A stretch of 50,968 nt of DNA from Theodoxus fluviatilis (GCA_034096865.1 JAWQFJ010017551.1:150001-200968), one strand, 5' to 3'; counted from the stretch's first letter, positions 29,481 through 41,510 are shown. Notes: generated by a model not told the origin, from the sequence alone. Program-made: numbers and translations.

Positions 29481-30072
29481 AAGTGGACCATGTGATTGTT
29501 GAGCTTTTCTAGTTGCATTGGTTTGACCAAATATGTTGTGAAATGTTATGTAACAGACAGGTGTATGTTCTCTCCAAATTCCATTCTCAGTGCCCATTTA
29601 CCCACACGCACACAGCTATGTCATTGGGGAGGGGGGGGGGGGGGGGTGAGTTAGGCATGTATAATGTTTCAAAATGTTATGCCAACCCAGTAGTTTGAAT
29701 TAATTTGTTGAGCTGAGAGCTATTGAAAAGGACATGATGGTGTTGGAAACACTGGAATATTTATAGAGGTGTGTTGTAGCTAAGAAGTGAACAGTATTTA
29801 AGGTATTTAGACATAGAACCTGGTAAATGCAACCATAACTTGTATGCAGAACTCAGATAAGATAGTATTTCATTACCAAGATAGAAGAATAAACAAATCA
29901 AGTACCTAAATATATATATATATATATATAAAATCAGATAAAAAGAATTGTATTTATGCACTAATGGCGTCATATATGATTTGTTACAGTTATTACATGT
30001 TGTTGGATCTGTTCATATAAACACAAAATGAAGATTTTTTAATCTTCTTACGCAGATTTCTGTCTTTTCTTT

Positions 30073-30257
30073 TTTGTGTGTGTGAATGTCATTAACTCAG
30101 ACACTTTCAACTATCATTGAGTCATTAGAGCTATTTGTGTGTGTGAATGTCATTAACTCAAACACTTTCAACTATCATTGAGTCATTAGAGCTATTTGTG
30201 TGTGTGAATGTCATTAACTCAAACACTTTCAACTATCATTGAGTCATTAGAGCTATT
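30073..30257. repeat. 61-bp tandem repeat (3 copies)
   Basis: Three nearly identical units containing GTGTGAATGTCATTAACTCA and ATCATTGAGTCATTAGAGCT. Each unit carries TGAGTCAT, an AP-1-like half. Confidence 0.92.
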
Positions 30258-32051
30258 TGTGTTTGAAAATATGTCTTTGAAGAGGTCATAAGAAATTGAC
30301 AGAAGTTTCACCTCTTCCTTTTGCATTCATTACCTTTTCTTGAAAGCTGCAGCCGCTGCTTCACAAGAGGATGGCTGATGTAATTTATGCCCAGGGGAGT
30401 GGTGGACTTTGTGCATACATAACCTGACGCCTCATCATCATTATCTTAACCAGCAAGACACAGCTCTAGTCAGTGTGTAGCTTTAAGATGCCAGTGTGAA
30501 CGAATTACTCAGATGTGTGTATAGTATTACTTGGAGGGAAACGGTCTTGCCAGCAAGGATGTCGGAAGACATGTTACTCTAGACAGAGCCACCAGTAGAC
30601 TTTCATCTTGCTGCTGCTTCTTGAGGGAATTTTTATCTTGCAGAGAATCCATTGCACCACACTTGGTTGCTGCAGAAAGCACGAATCATGAGGGTTTTTT
30701 GTTTGTGTTCTTTTTCTTTAAAAAAAAAAAAAAAAAAAAAAGAACAGAAAAACCTCCAATGAGGTGAGTGAAAGTGTTCTCCATTGTTCATTTTTCCTTT
30801 GACTGGTCATGGTTTCTAACGCTGTATTTTCTTTTACTGAGAACATTGTTGAGGCAGTTATGTCTCCCTGGTTGGACGAGGCTCTTCAGACATGCGTATT
30901 AATCACTGCATCCTGTTGGTTTGTGCTGTACATATGTTGCTTCTCATAATCAAAGTGATAGGAATGAAGTATGTTGGTCAGTGGATGTTCCGAATGTGAT
31001 CAGTATGTAAGAATTCGTATACCAGTCTGTGATTTTCCCTGTTTTTCCCTCACCCAGTTTTCACTGGGAGGAGAGTCTTAAGAAATCAACCCATCTTCAG
31101 TTCTTGTACAGTCTGAATATCATGTTGACCCCCACACTCAACTTAAAATTTCACCAGTCATTGAGTAACCACTTGCAGGCTCATTCAAGGGAAGGATTTG
31201 ACAATGTTCATAGATCATCAATGATTTTGATGTGCAATGTTGCTCCCATCATCTGTAAATACTGACACTGTAAGATGATTGATTCTGAGGTGCCACTTTG
31301 CGATTTCCCAATGTAAGATATTAATTGCCCCCAGCAGTGGTGGAGGGAGTCATGTGAGGAGCTGTCAATCCCTCTGCAACATTCTTGTGCTTTTCGTCCA
31401 CTGTTGGCTTCAGGGCCAAGACTCAAGTGCCATCTCGGGTACTCCTTTGCATGTGTTGTACATTCAGCACAGACCAGCACAGCACCTGCCTGCTTGCCCA
31501 CAGGGTAGGCGTCGGCGATAAAGTTGACTGGATTCACTTGCCCTAATTGACTTCCCTATACTTTCTTACAGGTTATTTCACTAGAAAAGTGTGTAGATTA
31601 TCTAGAGATCCACCCACTTATATATTTGCAAGATGGGTTTTATACCACTACCACTGTTGTAAATCAAACTGTTGCTTCGTTGCTGTAGTTTTCAGTGTGT
31701 CATGCATAATATGGCATGCATTTATCTGACCAACCAGACGGTTCAAGAATATATTTTACTATGTGTGCTTTTTGCATTATTCAAGATGAATATTCAGGGA
31801 TAAATCTGGAAAATATGTGGTAGTGTTGATTCTCCAATAAGTGATGCCAAATGATTGATCAATGTGGGTCATTGTGTAGAGATTTTATTTTAATGTGTGG
31901 GCTTCTTTGATTTTCTGTTTCTCAATCATGGCTGACGCAGTTGTCAGCTGAAAACAATAGAAATAAAGTCTGATATTGATTGACAGATGGCATTTGTGGG
32001 TTTTTTTAATAGAAGCTTTGTTCAAAGATGTGGTATGTCTGCTCCCTTGGA
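30258..32051. other. No gene recognised; includes a poly-A run
   Basis: A 22-base A run follows TTTTCTTT at about 30720-30741, and an AATAAA lies at 31962. Short frames on both strands (for example 31208-31537 -) have no recognisable motif. Confidence 0.4.
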
Positions 32052-32066
32052 CTCACACACATACAT

Positions 32067-32115
<49 letters not shown>

Positions 32116-32232
32116 CCAACTTTTTATTTCCTCTCTCAAAGGTTGCTCATCATTTTCCTTACATGTTGAATCGCACTATTTCTGGATAAACTTTCTGTTT
32201 CCACCACCTGTCTGTCCCTCTCTGTCTCAATA

Positions 32233-32290
<58 letters not shown>

Positions 32291-32298
32291 ACAGAAAC
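32052..32298. repeat. CA and CT microsatellites
   Basis: CA repeats at about 32067-32116, a CT run at about 32232-32259 passing into CA to 32293. Confidence 0.9.
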
Positions 32299-32693
32299 AC
32301 ACGCAATAGCTTGCTATTATAGTTCTACAAAAGAGAAAAGCAGCAACTTGCTGGCAGTTCAGTGATATCCCACCCTGTGACAAATGCTACATCAAGAAGC
32401 ACCAGACCAACTGGCCAAGCCATGTCAGTGACAAAGGACTTCTGATTACAGAAAGAGAAGGTTGTTCATCAGAAATGGCAGGGCTCCATTCACCTATCCC
32501 TCAATGCATTGTCGGTGTCAAGGACATCGAGATGTGACATTTTGCCCTTTCGTTATTATGCTTTTTCGTGTTTGAAGGCTATGCACTGCCTTTGCTGGCT
32601 GTTGGGCTGTATGACTCGATTTTAGTGATTTTATATCACTAGTTTAGTGAATTGTACCATACTCCGCTGTCGCGGAGAGTAGTATTACCATGG

Positions 32694-32763
32694 TGGAAGT
32701 GTTTCTTAACATTGTGGCCTTATATAGCCTACAAGGCTGATAGGCCCTTAAACTCCATCCATC
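32694..32763 (+). mobile_element. 3' end fragment of the SINE-like family
   Basis: GGCCTTATATAGCCTACAAG then GCTGATAGGCC and a CCATCCATCCATC tail, matching the 3' end of the copy at 18021-18209. Confidence 0.7.
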
Positions 32764-33107
32764 CATCAGAAATGGCATAACAGAACACATGGTTCTAATG
32801 AACATGGAAACTCGAAACCTTAGCATGGTCTCAGAGGTCAAAACGGTAAGTTCTGACAACAGAGGGAAACAAGTTTTTGTAATCTTGACTTTTTTAAATT
32901 AATGGACAACAGAACAGCCAAAACCTCATCAATGGTGTCATCAGATAAAACACTTGTAGTTGTGGAATTGCAGTGATTGCGGTGCAATACATTCATAGCC
33001 CACTAAATGATACTGCCTCGCTGGGACTATGAGGACTTGTAGTGCTGTGAACTGTGACAGGAAGGACTATGAACGGTGTGAACTATGTCTGTGCCAACAA
33101 GGAGTAT

Positions 33108-33355
33108 TTAGCCTTAGGGAGGTGCTTCCGAGTTTACGACCTTAAAAAACCACTTTCTCTTCAAACCTCGATTCTGAAAATTTGATACATTCAATCGGAC
33201 CTAACTTCCAGTAAGTGTTCAAAATGTCAAAGAAATCCGTCCAGTAGTTCTTGAGATATCAGCCGTTAAGTCGGGACAGACAGACAGACAGACACACAGA
33301 CATATATAAAAACCGCTGGCGCTGAACCTCCAGGTTTTGGCATATATATTTTTAA
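33108..33355 (+). mobile_element. Dispersed repeat family A, single copy
   Basis: Shows the family core (GAGTTTACGACC, CACTTTCTCTTCAAACCTCG, CGGACCTAACTTCCAGT, AAATCCGTCCAGTAGTTCTT, CAGCCGTTAAGTCGGGACAG), a short GACA repeat, then AAAACCGCTGGCGCTGAACC shared with the tRNA-like SINE copies. A C run and T run follow at 33366-33385. Confidence 0.8.
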
Positions 33356-33731
33356 AAATCACAGCTCCCCCCCCCCCCCCTCTTTTTTCCCCCCAATTAC
33401 CCCCGTCTTCCATTCCAGATCTCATATCTGTCACCGTTTCTTATGACGGCTGCATCATTCAGTTGTATGTCCTTTTTCTCTCTCTGTGTGGTGGTGGTTT
33501 TTTTCTCTTTACTTTATTATGGCTGCTATGCAAACTGCGCAGTGTGCGAAAGATTTATTTCGAGTCACTTGTATCAATGTGAATTTGTGAATATTAACAA
33601 AAATTACACTGTCACGAATTTCGATTCCACGACACTCGTTTTCTCTCTTTCACCGCACAACTATGCCAGACTATTGCCGTGTTTACAGTACGTGTTCTGC
33701 CTTTGTTCTCAACATATATACGGGATGAGAG

Positions 33732-33801
33732 CATTCTAGTAAACTAGAGATTTCGCCTACCGGCAAAAGTATCAATACTACTGACTCGGGTTTACAGAAT
33801 G
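33732..33801. mobile_element. 70-bp deletion derivative of the MITE at 16238, with its own 9-bp duplication
   Basis: The left 42 bases are identical to the left end at 16238 and the right 25 bases match its right end (TTTACAGAATG) with small differences. It is flanked by perfect 9-bp repeats GGATGAGAG (33723-33731 and 33802-33810). This confirms the element borders independently. Confidence 0.88.
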
Positions 33802-33991
33802 GGATGAGAGTACAGAGAGTGTCGCCGAGCACATCATACAAGCACGTCGCACCAATAATCTGGGTCAGATAATTTATTTGCAGAACGGCATGGACGCTAT
33901 CGTCATCTTGCATGTCATAGTGCTGTAGTGGTGAAAAACTGAAAGAAAAAAAACAGCAAACAAAAAAGAGAACTAAAACTTGCTATCAACG

Positions 33992-34783
33992 TGTGATGAG
34001 GTGCACCTATCACCGAGTGCATCGTACATCTACTGTGTCCATTTCATAAGGTGCACCTATCACAAAGTGTATTGTACATCTGCTGTGTTCATCCTCTATT
34101 GACATATCCCTTCTTCTGTCTCTTCCCACCCCCAATCCTGTGTGTCAGACCTCTCTCCAACCCCCCTCCCCCATCCTTTCTGTAAGGCAAGCTGACCAGC
34201 TGACCGCTCTGTGACCCCCCCTCTACTGTGGTCTGATTGTTAGTGCAGCTGCCCTGTCAATCACTCCTTGCATTAGCGTGACCCCTGGCTAGTGCGCCGT
34301 CCTCCCACTCTGGCATCTGAATTGTAACATTTTGAGTATAAATCTAATGTTTCCTCTCAAGTAAGACAACCACTTGCAACGGCATATGATTCATTCAATA
34401 GACTGTGTTATGCTGAATGAGGCAACATTTGTAAGAAGTAATTTCAAAGCGAGTTCAATGAAGTAACTCCTGTTTCCTTCCAAATACAAGCACGACTTGG
34501 GAGCCATGGGTTAGGATCTGTGGAACAATCCATCCCCTGGCTCCTGTGAGGTCCGTGCATTCGCTTGATAATGGGGAGACGGCACACAGCCAGAGAGACC
34601 CCATTCCATCTGGGTCAGAGAACGGGAGACCCCATTCCATCTGGGTCAGAGAGACCAATTCACCACCCGGTCAAGAGGTTCATCTTACTAAGAGCTTGTA
34701 CCAACGGCCAATAAAGTGTGGGAAAGTAACTCGACTTCGCCCCTGCGTCGTACTTGACTCCAACCTTACCACCGACCACCAGA
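33992..34783 (+). repeat. 5' LTR
   Basis: TATAAAT at 34337-34343 and AATAAA at 34710-34715 are placed as expected for an LTR promoter and polyadenylation signal if transcription runs along +. The LTR contains two internal duplications: a roughly 50-bp GGTGCACCTATCAC-type repeat at its start and a GAGACCCCATTCCATCTGGG repeat near 34590-34650. Confidence 0.85.
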
Positions 34784-35882
34784 TTTGGCGCTGCAGAGCA
34801 GGGTTGAAGCGAGTACTCTACCACATATGGCGTCGTCGGCAGGATGAGACCTCGTGCTGTGACTACAACTACCATCGGAGCCTGACGCTTTCCACAGAGG
34901 TTAAAATCTACTGCCTCCATTTCGCCATCGGACGCCTCCAGCATGAAGGATATACCGTCCCTGCCACTCTCCAGATTTGGCCTCAACTTCCGCTTCACCA
35001 CTAGGAAAATGGTCAGTGCCACGCTGCAGTGCTTGACCTCCGTCGCAGCCTGTCACCCGCCGTTCGATTCCTCGTCACCACCGGAGAATCCCTGCCACAA
35101 CATCGTCCAGACGTGGAGCCACAACGTGAAGCTGTCTCTCCAGGGGCACCCGTCCAACCTGCCTTTGATGAGACTGGAACCACCAGCCAAGCCCCTCATC
35201 ACCGGAAGATAGCAGACGCCTTCCCTGGAATGCTGAAACAACGGCTGGCCTTCCACACGCCCGCCTCTAGGACTCCATCCCTCATGAACATTTCGGTATT
35301 TTGTGACTGCCGTTTTCATTTTCGTATTGAGAGAACATTAACAGTTTTGTGAAACACAAGGATGCAATTCCCTTCATTGGAATGGAGACTCTTACTGTAA
35401 GTAATTCGTTTGTTCATTATGTCCTGCCACCTAGCTGCCTATCCATTTTCGAACCACGAACAGTAAATTCACATTGAAGTTGTGCTTAACACTTGAAGTG
35501 TCCACCCGCCCCAGAGTTAAGTCGAGAAGAGAACTGAATGAGACCGTCAGATCATGAGTGCCTGTCAAATACAGCCTATGGTTCTGAATGTGTGATCTCA
35601 TGTCAGACAATGTTGTCAGTGTTTATTTTTATTCTGCTCTATTCATAGATTTCAAATGTACTTTGGGCCCTGATAATCGTCAGCCTTAGTCACATTTGTT
35701 GGTCAAATACCAGTCTTTGAACGAGCGAGTGTTGTTGGGTTTTTTTAACGTCATGGTTGAATGTACCTTGGATTTTGGTCAAATACCTGCCTCGGATTAA
35801 TTCTAGTGAACGGTCACGCCATGAACTGTGTATTTTGTTGTTTCAATCAGTGCGGACACTGATTCAATTTCACCGGGGGGCA
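34784..35882 (+). other. Internal region of the LTR element, no recognisable protein
   Basis: Several overlapping frames up to 107-152 residues, one reading from the LTR into the interior (34546-35004). None shows a gag zinc knuckle, protease, reverse transcriptase or integrase signature. Proteins for its mobility would have to come from another element. Confidence 0.6.
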
Positions 35883-36674
35883 TGTGATGAGGTGCACCTA
35901 TCACCGAGTGCATCGTACATCTACTGTGTCCATTTCATAAGGTGCACCTATCACAAAGTGTATTGTACATCTGCTGTGTTCATCCTCTATTGACATATCC
36001 CTTCTTCTGTCTCTTCCCACCCCCAATCCTGTGTGTCAGACCTCTCTCCAACCCCCCTCCCCCATCCTTTCTGTAAGGCAAGCTGACCAGCTGACCGCTC
36101 TGTGACCCCCCCTCTACTGTGGTCTGATTGTTAGTGCAGCTGCCCTGTCAATCACTCCTTGCATTAGCGTGACCCCTGGCTAGTGCGCCGTCCTCCCACT
36201 CTGGCATCTGAATTGTAACATTTTGAGTATAAATCTAATGTTTCCTCTCAAGTAAGACAACCACTTGCAACGGCATATGATTCATTCAATAGACTGTGTT
36301 ATGCTGAATGAGGCAACATTTGTAAGAAGTAATTTCAAAGCGAGTTCAATGAAGTAACTCCTGTTTCCTTCCAAATACAAGCACGACTTGGGAGCCATGG
36401 GTTAGGATCTGTGGAACAATCCATCCCCTGGCTCCTGTGAGGTCCGTGCATTCGCTTGATAATGGGGAGACGGCACACAGCCAGAGAGACCCCATTCCAT
36501 CTGGGTCAGAGAACGGGAGACCCCATTCCATCTGGGTCAGAGAGACCAATTCACCACCCGGTCAAGAGGTTCATCTTACTAAGAGCTTGTACCAACGGCC
36601 AATAAAGTGTGGGAAAGTAACTCGACTTCGCCCCTGCGTCGTACTTGACTCCAACCTTACCACCGACCACCAGA
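35883..36674 (+). repeat. 3' LTR
   Basis: By eye I found no difference from the 5' LTR; the same 67-residue frame recurs at exactly 1,891 bases offset, so there are no net indels. Confidence 0.85.
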
Positions 36675-37067
36675 AACGTATTTCCATATTTAAAAATAAT
36701 TTGAAATTAATAAGCAGTTTGGATTTATTTGACACAATCTCCGCTGGTAGCGTGAAAATTACCAAAAGTGCTATCCACTACGCCACTCAAGTACAATAAA
36801 GTCAAAGAGCGGGAAACAGCGCAAAGCATATGGCGAAGACAAATCGAATGAACAACTAACCGTGTGCACTCTATCACAGTCTGAGAAATCTTCTCACTGT
36901 CTGGCAAAAATGAGACACGTACAAATGCTGTCCGGAATACAATGCAATGAGTCAGTCTGCGTTCGCGTGGAAGCCATTTTGCCGCCTGCATGTGTTGCCA
37001 CGCAAGATGCAGCGAGAAAGGGGCGCGGCCGTGGAGGGAGATTTCGCCATTCCATCAATCGATTTTG

Positions 37068-37473
37068 AGGGGGGGTTTTCGAGTTTACGACCTAAATAAA
37101 TCACTTTCTTTTCAAGCCTCGATTCTGAAAATTTGAAACGTACAATCGGACCTAACTTCCAGGAAGTGTGCAAAATGCCAAGGAAATCCGTCCAGTAGTT
37201 TTTGAGAAATCAGCCGTTAAGTCGGAGCAGAGAGTCATACACACACAATAAATTACGTCACGGTATTGATGACGTCACACATTTTGCAATTTCGCCATTC
37301 CATCAATGGAGTATTTAGGGAGGTGCTTCCGAGTTTACGACCTTAAAAAACCACTTTCTCTTCAAACCTCGATTCTGAAAATTTGATACATTCAATTGGA
37401 CCTAACTTCCAGTAAGTGTTCAAAATGTCAAAGAAATCCGTCCAGTAGTTCTTGAGATATCAGCCGTTAAGTC
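37068..37473 (+). mobile_element. Dispersed repeat family A, dimer (left part, interrupted by a retrotransposon)
   Basis: Two family cores lie head to tail with GAGTTTACGACC at 37081 and 37331 (250-bp period). The linker contains TGACGTCA (37270-37277). The second unit breaks at GTTAAGTC (37473), where the CR1/L2-type element is inserted, and resumes at 39534. Confidence 0.82.
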
Positions 37474-39526
37474 AAGTGCCAAGATCGTGGAGGGGTCATC
37501 TTGCAGGGAACTGTTCAGTGTCTGTAACCAGCTTCTGGGTAAGACCAAATCTTCCTTACTCCCCACTATTTATGCTCCTTCTGAGCTCCCGTCCCGCTTT
37601 TTGGAATTCTTTGAAGGCAAAATTAAGTCCATTAGAGAAAGTCTTGATAAGCAGTCTCCCCCCACCCCTCCAGTCACTGAGCGTTCCTTCCAGGGTGATC
37701 CGCTCTCAACATTTCACAGTGTTTCTCAAGAAACTGTGAAAAAGGTGATTCTTAATGCCACCCCCACCTCATGTGAACTTGACCCCATCCCCACTCCCCT
37801 CCTCGTAGAGTGTTTAGACGCCCTTCTCCCCACCATCACGTCCGTCATCAACGACTCACTAGTGTCAGGCTCTTTTCCAGATATTTTCAAGTCAGCATTA
37901 GTCAAGCCCCTCCTCAAGAAACCTAGTCTAGACCCCAACGATCTCAAGAATTTTAGACCAGTGTCAAACCTGTCATTTCTGTCGAAGGTCGTGGAGAGAA
38001 TCGTCCTCAATCAACTTCTTGAACACCTGTCCTCTCACAACTTGCTACACCCACTTCAATCTGCTTACCGATCAAACCATTCCACTGAAACCGCCCTACT
38101 GAAGATAGCTAATGATCTCCTTGACCTCCCTTGACAATAGCAAAGTATGTTTTCTCACCCTACTCGACCTCTCCGCAGCATTTGACACGATAGACCACTC
38201 CATTCTCCTCACTCGCCTGCAGAACACCTACGGAATCACTAACACGGCCCTTTCTTGGTTTCACTCCTACATCTCAAATAGACAGCAAACAGTATCTGTA
38301 AATAACTTGACATCAGCCACCTCTTCAGTCAGTTTTGGTGTCCCCCAAGGCTCCGTCCTCGGACCCGTCTTGTTTGTCATGTACATGCAACCCCTGTTCG
38401 ACATTGTAGGTTCGCATTCCATAAACCAACATGCATTTGCCGACGACAACCAGCTTTACAAAGAAGCTACCCTCGATCAAATCCAACCCACCGTTGAATC
38501 CATGCAAAACTGTGTTCTAGATGTTAAGAACTGGATGACCCTTAATAAGCTTCAACTGAATGACAGTAAAACAGAATGCATGCTAGTAAGATCAAGCAGG
38601 ACAGCCACTGATGCCCTCCCTTCTTCTCTTAAGATTGGCGACTGTGATGTGGAGTTCGTTCCATCAGTTAGGAACCTTGGTGTTACCTTAGATTGTCATC
38701 TCAATATGTCGGAACACGTCAGGAACACATGCAAGATCGCCTACATGCACATCAGACAGATCAGTGCAATTCGTCATCTTCTCACACAAGAAGCTACTCA
38801 AACTCTCGTCTGTGCTTTCATTCTTTCACGCCTCGACTACTGCAATAGCCTTCTTTCCGGTTGCCCTAAGTATCTCGTGGATCGGCTCCAAAGAGTCCAG
38901 AACTCTGCTGCTCGCCTCATCTGTAAAGTTAGAAAGTCTCATCACATTACTCCTATCCTCCACTCTCTTCATTGGCTACCAGTTTCTGCTAGGATCCAAT
39001 ACAAAACCTCCTGCCTCTGCTTCAACTCTGTCTCTGCTGTCGCTCCTCTCTATCTGTCTCAACTCCTTCACATCTACACACCATCTAGACAACTTCGCTC
39101 TTCTTGCGACACTCGCATCTTCAAAATTCCATCCGTTAGGTCAAAAACATTTGGTCAGCGTACTTTTTCATACCAGGGTCCTACCACCTGGAACGGACTC
39201 CCCTTCTCAGTGCGTCATGCAAACACTGCAGCTTCCTTTCGGTCAAATCTGAAAACCCACTAATTGTTCTCTAAGTCCTATTGAAAATATTTCGTACTTG
39301 CTGAATGTTTCAGGCTCATGTTTGTATATAATGCATGTGTGTGTTTCTTCACGTGTAGGATGCATGTTGTATTATAACGTGCGTATGTGCGCTTCATGTC
39401 CAGGCTCAAACTGTATGATAATGTGTGCGTGTGTTTGTGTGTGTGTGCGCCTAGAGCTTCACTATGTACTTTTTTGACTGTGTGGAGGAAGTGCGCCTTA
39501 CAAATAAGCATATTATTATTATATTA
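37474..39526 (+). mobile_element. CR1/L2-type non-LTR retrotransposon, 5'-truncated, 7-bp target duplication
   Basis: Inserted in a family A repeat and flanked by TTAAGTC (37467-37473 and 39527-39533). It contains a reverse transcriptase but no endonuclease domain, so the 5' part is missing. The 3' end is CGCCTTACAAATAAGC followed by an ATT-rich tail, as is typical of this retrotransposon group. Confidence 0.85.
37487..39263 (+). pseudogene. Reverse transcriptase of the CR1/L2-type element, frameshifted
   Basis: Two frames, 37487-38134 and 38112-39263, together cover the reverse transcriptase: LKNFRPVSNLSFLSKVVERI, YRSNHSTETALLK, LLDLSAAFDTIDHSIL, FGVPQGSVLGPVLF, and FADDNQLY at the catalytic site (FADD). 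The C terminus has SRLDYCNSLLSG, LHWLPVSARIQYK and LKTH, characteristic of the CR1/L2 group. The reading frame shifts near 38112-38134, so the copy is inactive as it stands. Confidence 0.88.
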
Positions 39527-39533
39527 TTAAGTC

Positions 39534-39800
39534 GGGACAGACAGACAGATAAAAACCGCTGGTGCTGAACCTCCAGGTTTTGGCATATATATTTTAAATT
39601 TTGTTTTAAAGATCGGGTTCGAACTCGCAACCTCTCGAGAAAAGAGGGGGGAAAAACACATACACATAAGAACACAAAAAACCAGGTCGGGTTCGAACCC
39701 ACAACCTCTCGAAAAAAAGAGAGAACAAAAAAGTTTCAGCGCAGAATCGAACCTGGTCATGCATGACCAAGAGTCCAACGCTCTACCAGCTGAGCCATTA
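39534..39800 (-). mobile_element. Family A remainder joined to a tRNA-like SINE copy (minus)
   Basis: After the interrupting element the family A sequence resumes (GGGACAGACAGACAGATAAA) and continues directly into the SINE-like body: AACCGCTGGTGCTGAACCTC, two GGGTTCGAAC motifs, and at 39734-39799 the inverse of TGGCTCAGCTGGTAGAGCG and GGTTCGATTC. This is the best-preserved tRNA-like head in the window (A box and B box intact), with an ACTCTTGG anticodon-arm region. Confidence 0.75.
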
Positions 39801-40066
39801 GAGAATTGATCTGACAGAGTGTTTGTAAAGCATTTATAACGTTCTTTTCCCTAAACCCCCTTGCAAGCTATCGGCCCAGGAAACAATCGACCATATATTT
39901 TTAACATGATGGATAGGTTCAGGAAGCTCCTATTATGACATGTTTTGTTTTGCTTTGGCATGTCATAGACGCTGAATTAACACTCACACAGTCACACAGT
40001 GGAGGAGGTGTATTATAGATGTTCACTCCAGACATGTGCATTGCAGCATTCGTACTCATTCATGCA

Positions 40067-40216
<150 letters not shown>

Positions 40217-40412
40217 AGACTACTTATAGTTTATACGCCCATACCTTCCCTAATAGGCAAGCTCATGGCGTTTACAATGAAAAGTCTACATTCATACAAA
40301 GCATTCCAACACTCGCACACTGCACAGTTGAAACAAAAAAGAGTTTTATTTTTAGTAGGAAAAGATAACTCTGTTTGACCACACTGGCTATTCCGTCAAT
40401 TGAAATCTCAGG

Positions 40413-41088
40413 GGGGAGGTTTTCGAGTTTACAACCTGAATAAACCACTTTTTCTTCAAACCTCGATGCTGAAAATTTGATACATTCAATCGGACCTAAC
40501 TTCCAGTACGTGTGCTAAATGTCAACGAAATCCGTCCAGCAGTTTTTGAGATATCAGCCGTTAAGACGGGACTGACAGGCAGACGGACACATAAAAATTA
40601 CGTCAAGTTATTGATGACGTCACACATTTCGCAATTTCGCCATTCCATCAATCGACTATTTAGGGAGGCGCTTTCGAGTTTACGACCTTAAAGAACCACT
40701 TTCTTTTCAAGCCTCGATTCTGAAAATTTGATACATTCAATCGGACCTAACTTCCAGTTAGTGTGCAAATTGTCAAGGAAATCCGTCCAGTAGTTTTTGA
40801 GAAATCAGCCGTTAAGTCGGGACAGACACACAGACACACAGACAGACAGATAAAAACTGCTGGCGCTGAACCTCCAGGTTTTGGCATTAAAAAAAAAATC
40901 GGGTTCGAGCCCGCAACCTCTCGAGAAAAGAGGGAGAAAAAAAACACACACACACAAACACAAAAAACCAGGTCGGGTTCGAACCCACAACCTCTCGAAA
41001 AAAGAGACGAAAAAAAAAGTTTCAGTGCAGAATCGAACCTGGTCACGCATGACCAAGAGTCCAATGCTCTACCAAATGTGCCATTTAA
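40413..41088. mobile_element. Family A dimer joined to a tRNA-like SINE copy
   Basis: Family cores at 40425 and 40675 (250-bp period) with TGACGTCA at 40615-40622 in the linker. The second unit runs through GACA repeats into the SINE-like body and the inverted tRNA-like head (about 41021-41084). Same order as at 37068-39800. Confidence 0.78.
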
Positions 41089-41152
41089 AACTGATATGGC
41101 TGAGTGTTTGTAAAGCATTTATAACGTTCTTTTCCGTAAACCCAATTGGTTC

Positions 41153-41300
41153 GTATTTTGCACTGTAAATTGTAGAAAAATGGATGATAGCACAAACTGT
41201 TTGGTATTTCATACGGATCTAACCCATCAACGTCAATAATCTTCTCGTAGTACCGTTTTTTTGCGTCTGCTGGTAGACGTTCAACATACGAAGAAGCCAT
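41153..41300 (-). repeat. Dispersed repeat fragment C, inverted copy
   Basis: Inverse of the segment at 26960-27095, including TTCGTATTTTGCACTGTAAA, CCATCAACGTCAATA and GCGTCTGCTGGTAGACGTTC. Confidence 0.65.
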
Positions 41301-41314
41301 TGTTTTGCTACCGC

Positions 41315-41510
41315 AAGATTTTGAACATCTCATATAAAGACCATGTCACGAATGAGGAAGTCAGCAACAGGATCAGGAGAGCAATTGGACAGTACGAAGA
41401 CCTGCTCTCAATCGTGAAAAGCAGAAAGCTGAAGTGGTATGGTCACGTGTCAAGAGGCAGTGGGCTGGCCAATTAAGACCATCCTGCAAGGTACCGTACC
41501 AGGTGGGAGA
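41315..41510 (+). pseudogene. Retrotransposon C-terminal fragment
   Basis: Reads ISYKDHVTNEEVSNRIRRAI, LLSIVKSRKLKWYGHVSRGS and GLAN then a stop; a shifted frame continues KTILQGTVPGGRRRGRH. The KLKWYGHVSRSSGLAKTI block is common in reverse transcriptase polyproteins of non-LTR elements. Truncated and frameshifted. It differs from the elements at 37474 and 45447. Confidence 0.7.

Larger units (their letters stand above)
33992..36674. mobile_element. Young non-autonomous LTR retrotransposon (TRIM/LARD-like), 2.7 kb
   Basis: Two direct 792-bp repeats (33992-34783 and 35883-36674) at a constant offset of 1,891 flank about 1.1 kb. The repeats begin TGTGATGAGG. The internal region starts with TGGCGCTGCAGAGC, placed like a primer-binding site two bases after the LTR, and ends with CACCGGGGGGCA, placed like a polypurine tract before the second LTR. 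The flanks show AACG on both sides (33988-33991 and 36675-36678). No gag, protease, reverse transcriptase or integrase motif is seen internally. With TSD AACG the LTR ends in AGA rather than CA, so the exact 3' border is uncertain by a few bases. Confidence 0.85.

Noticed and set aside
32760..32848. Exon-like segment before GTAAGTTCTG at 32848
   Set aside because: The donor is good but the upstream part is a SINE 3' tail, and no partner exon or recognisable peptide was found.
34546..35004. 152-residue protein gene inside the LTR element
   Set aside because: The frame starts within the LTR, has no gag/pol motif, and the LTR part is duplicated in the 3' LTR.
39734..39799. Functional tRNA gene
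   Set aside because: A and B boxes are present, but the acceptor stem does not pair and the same sequence recurs as part of a longer repeat, so it is a SINE head.
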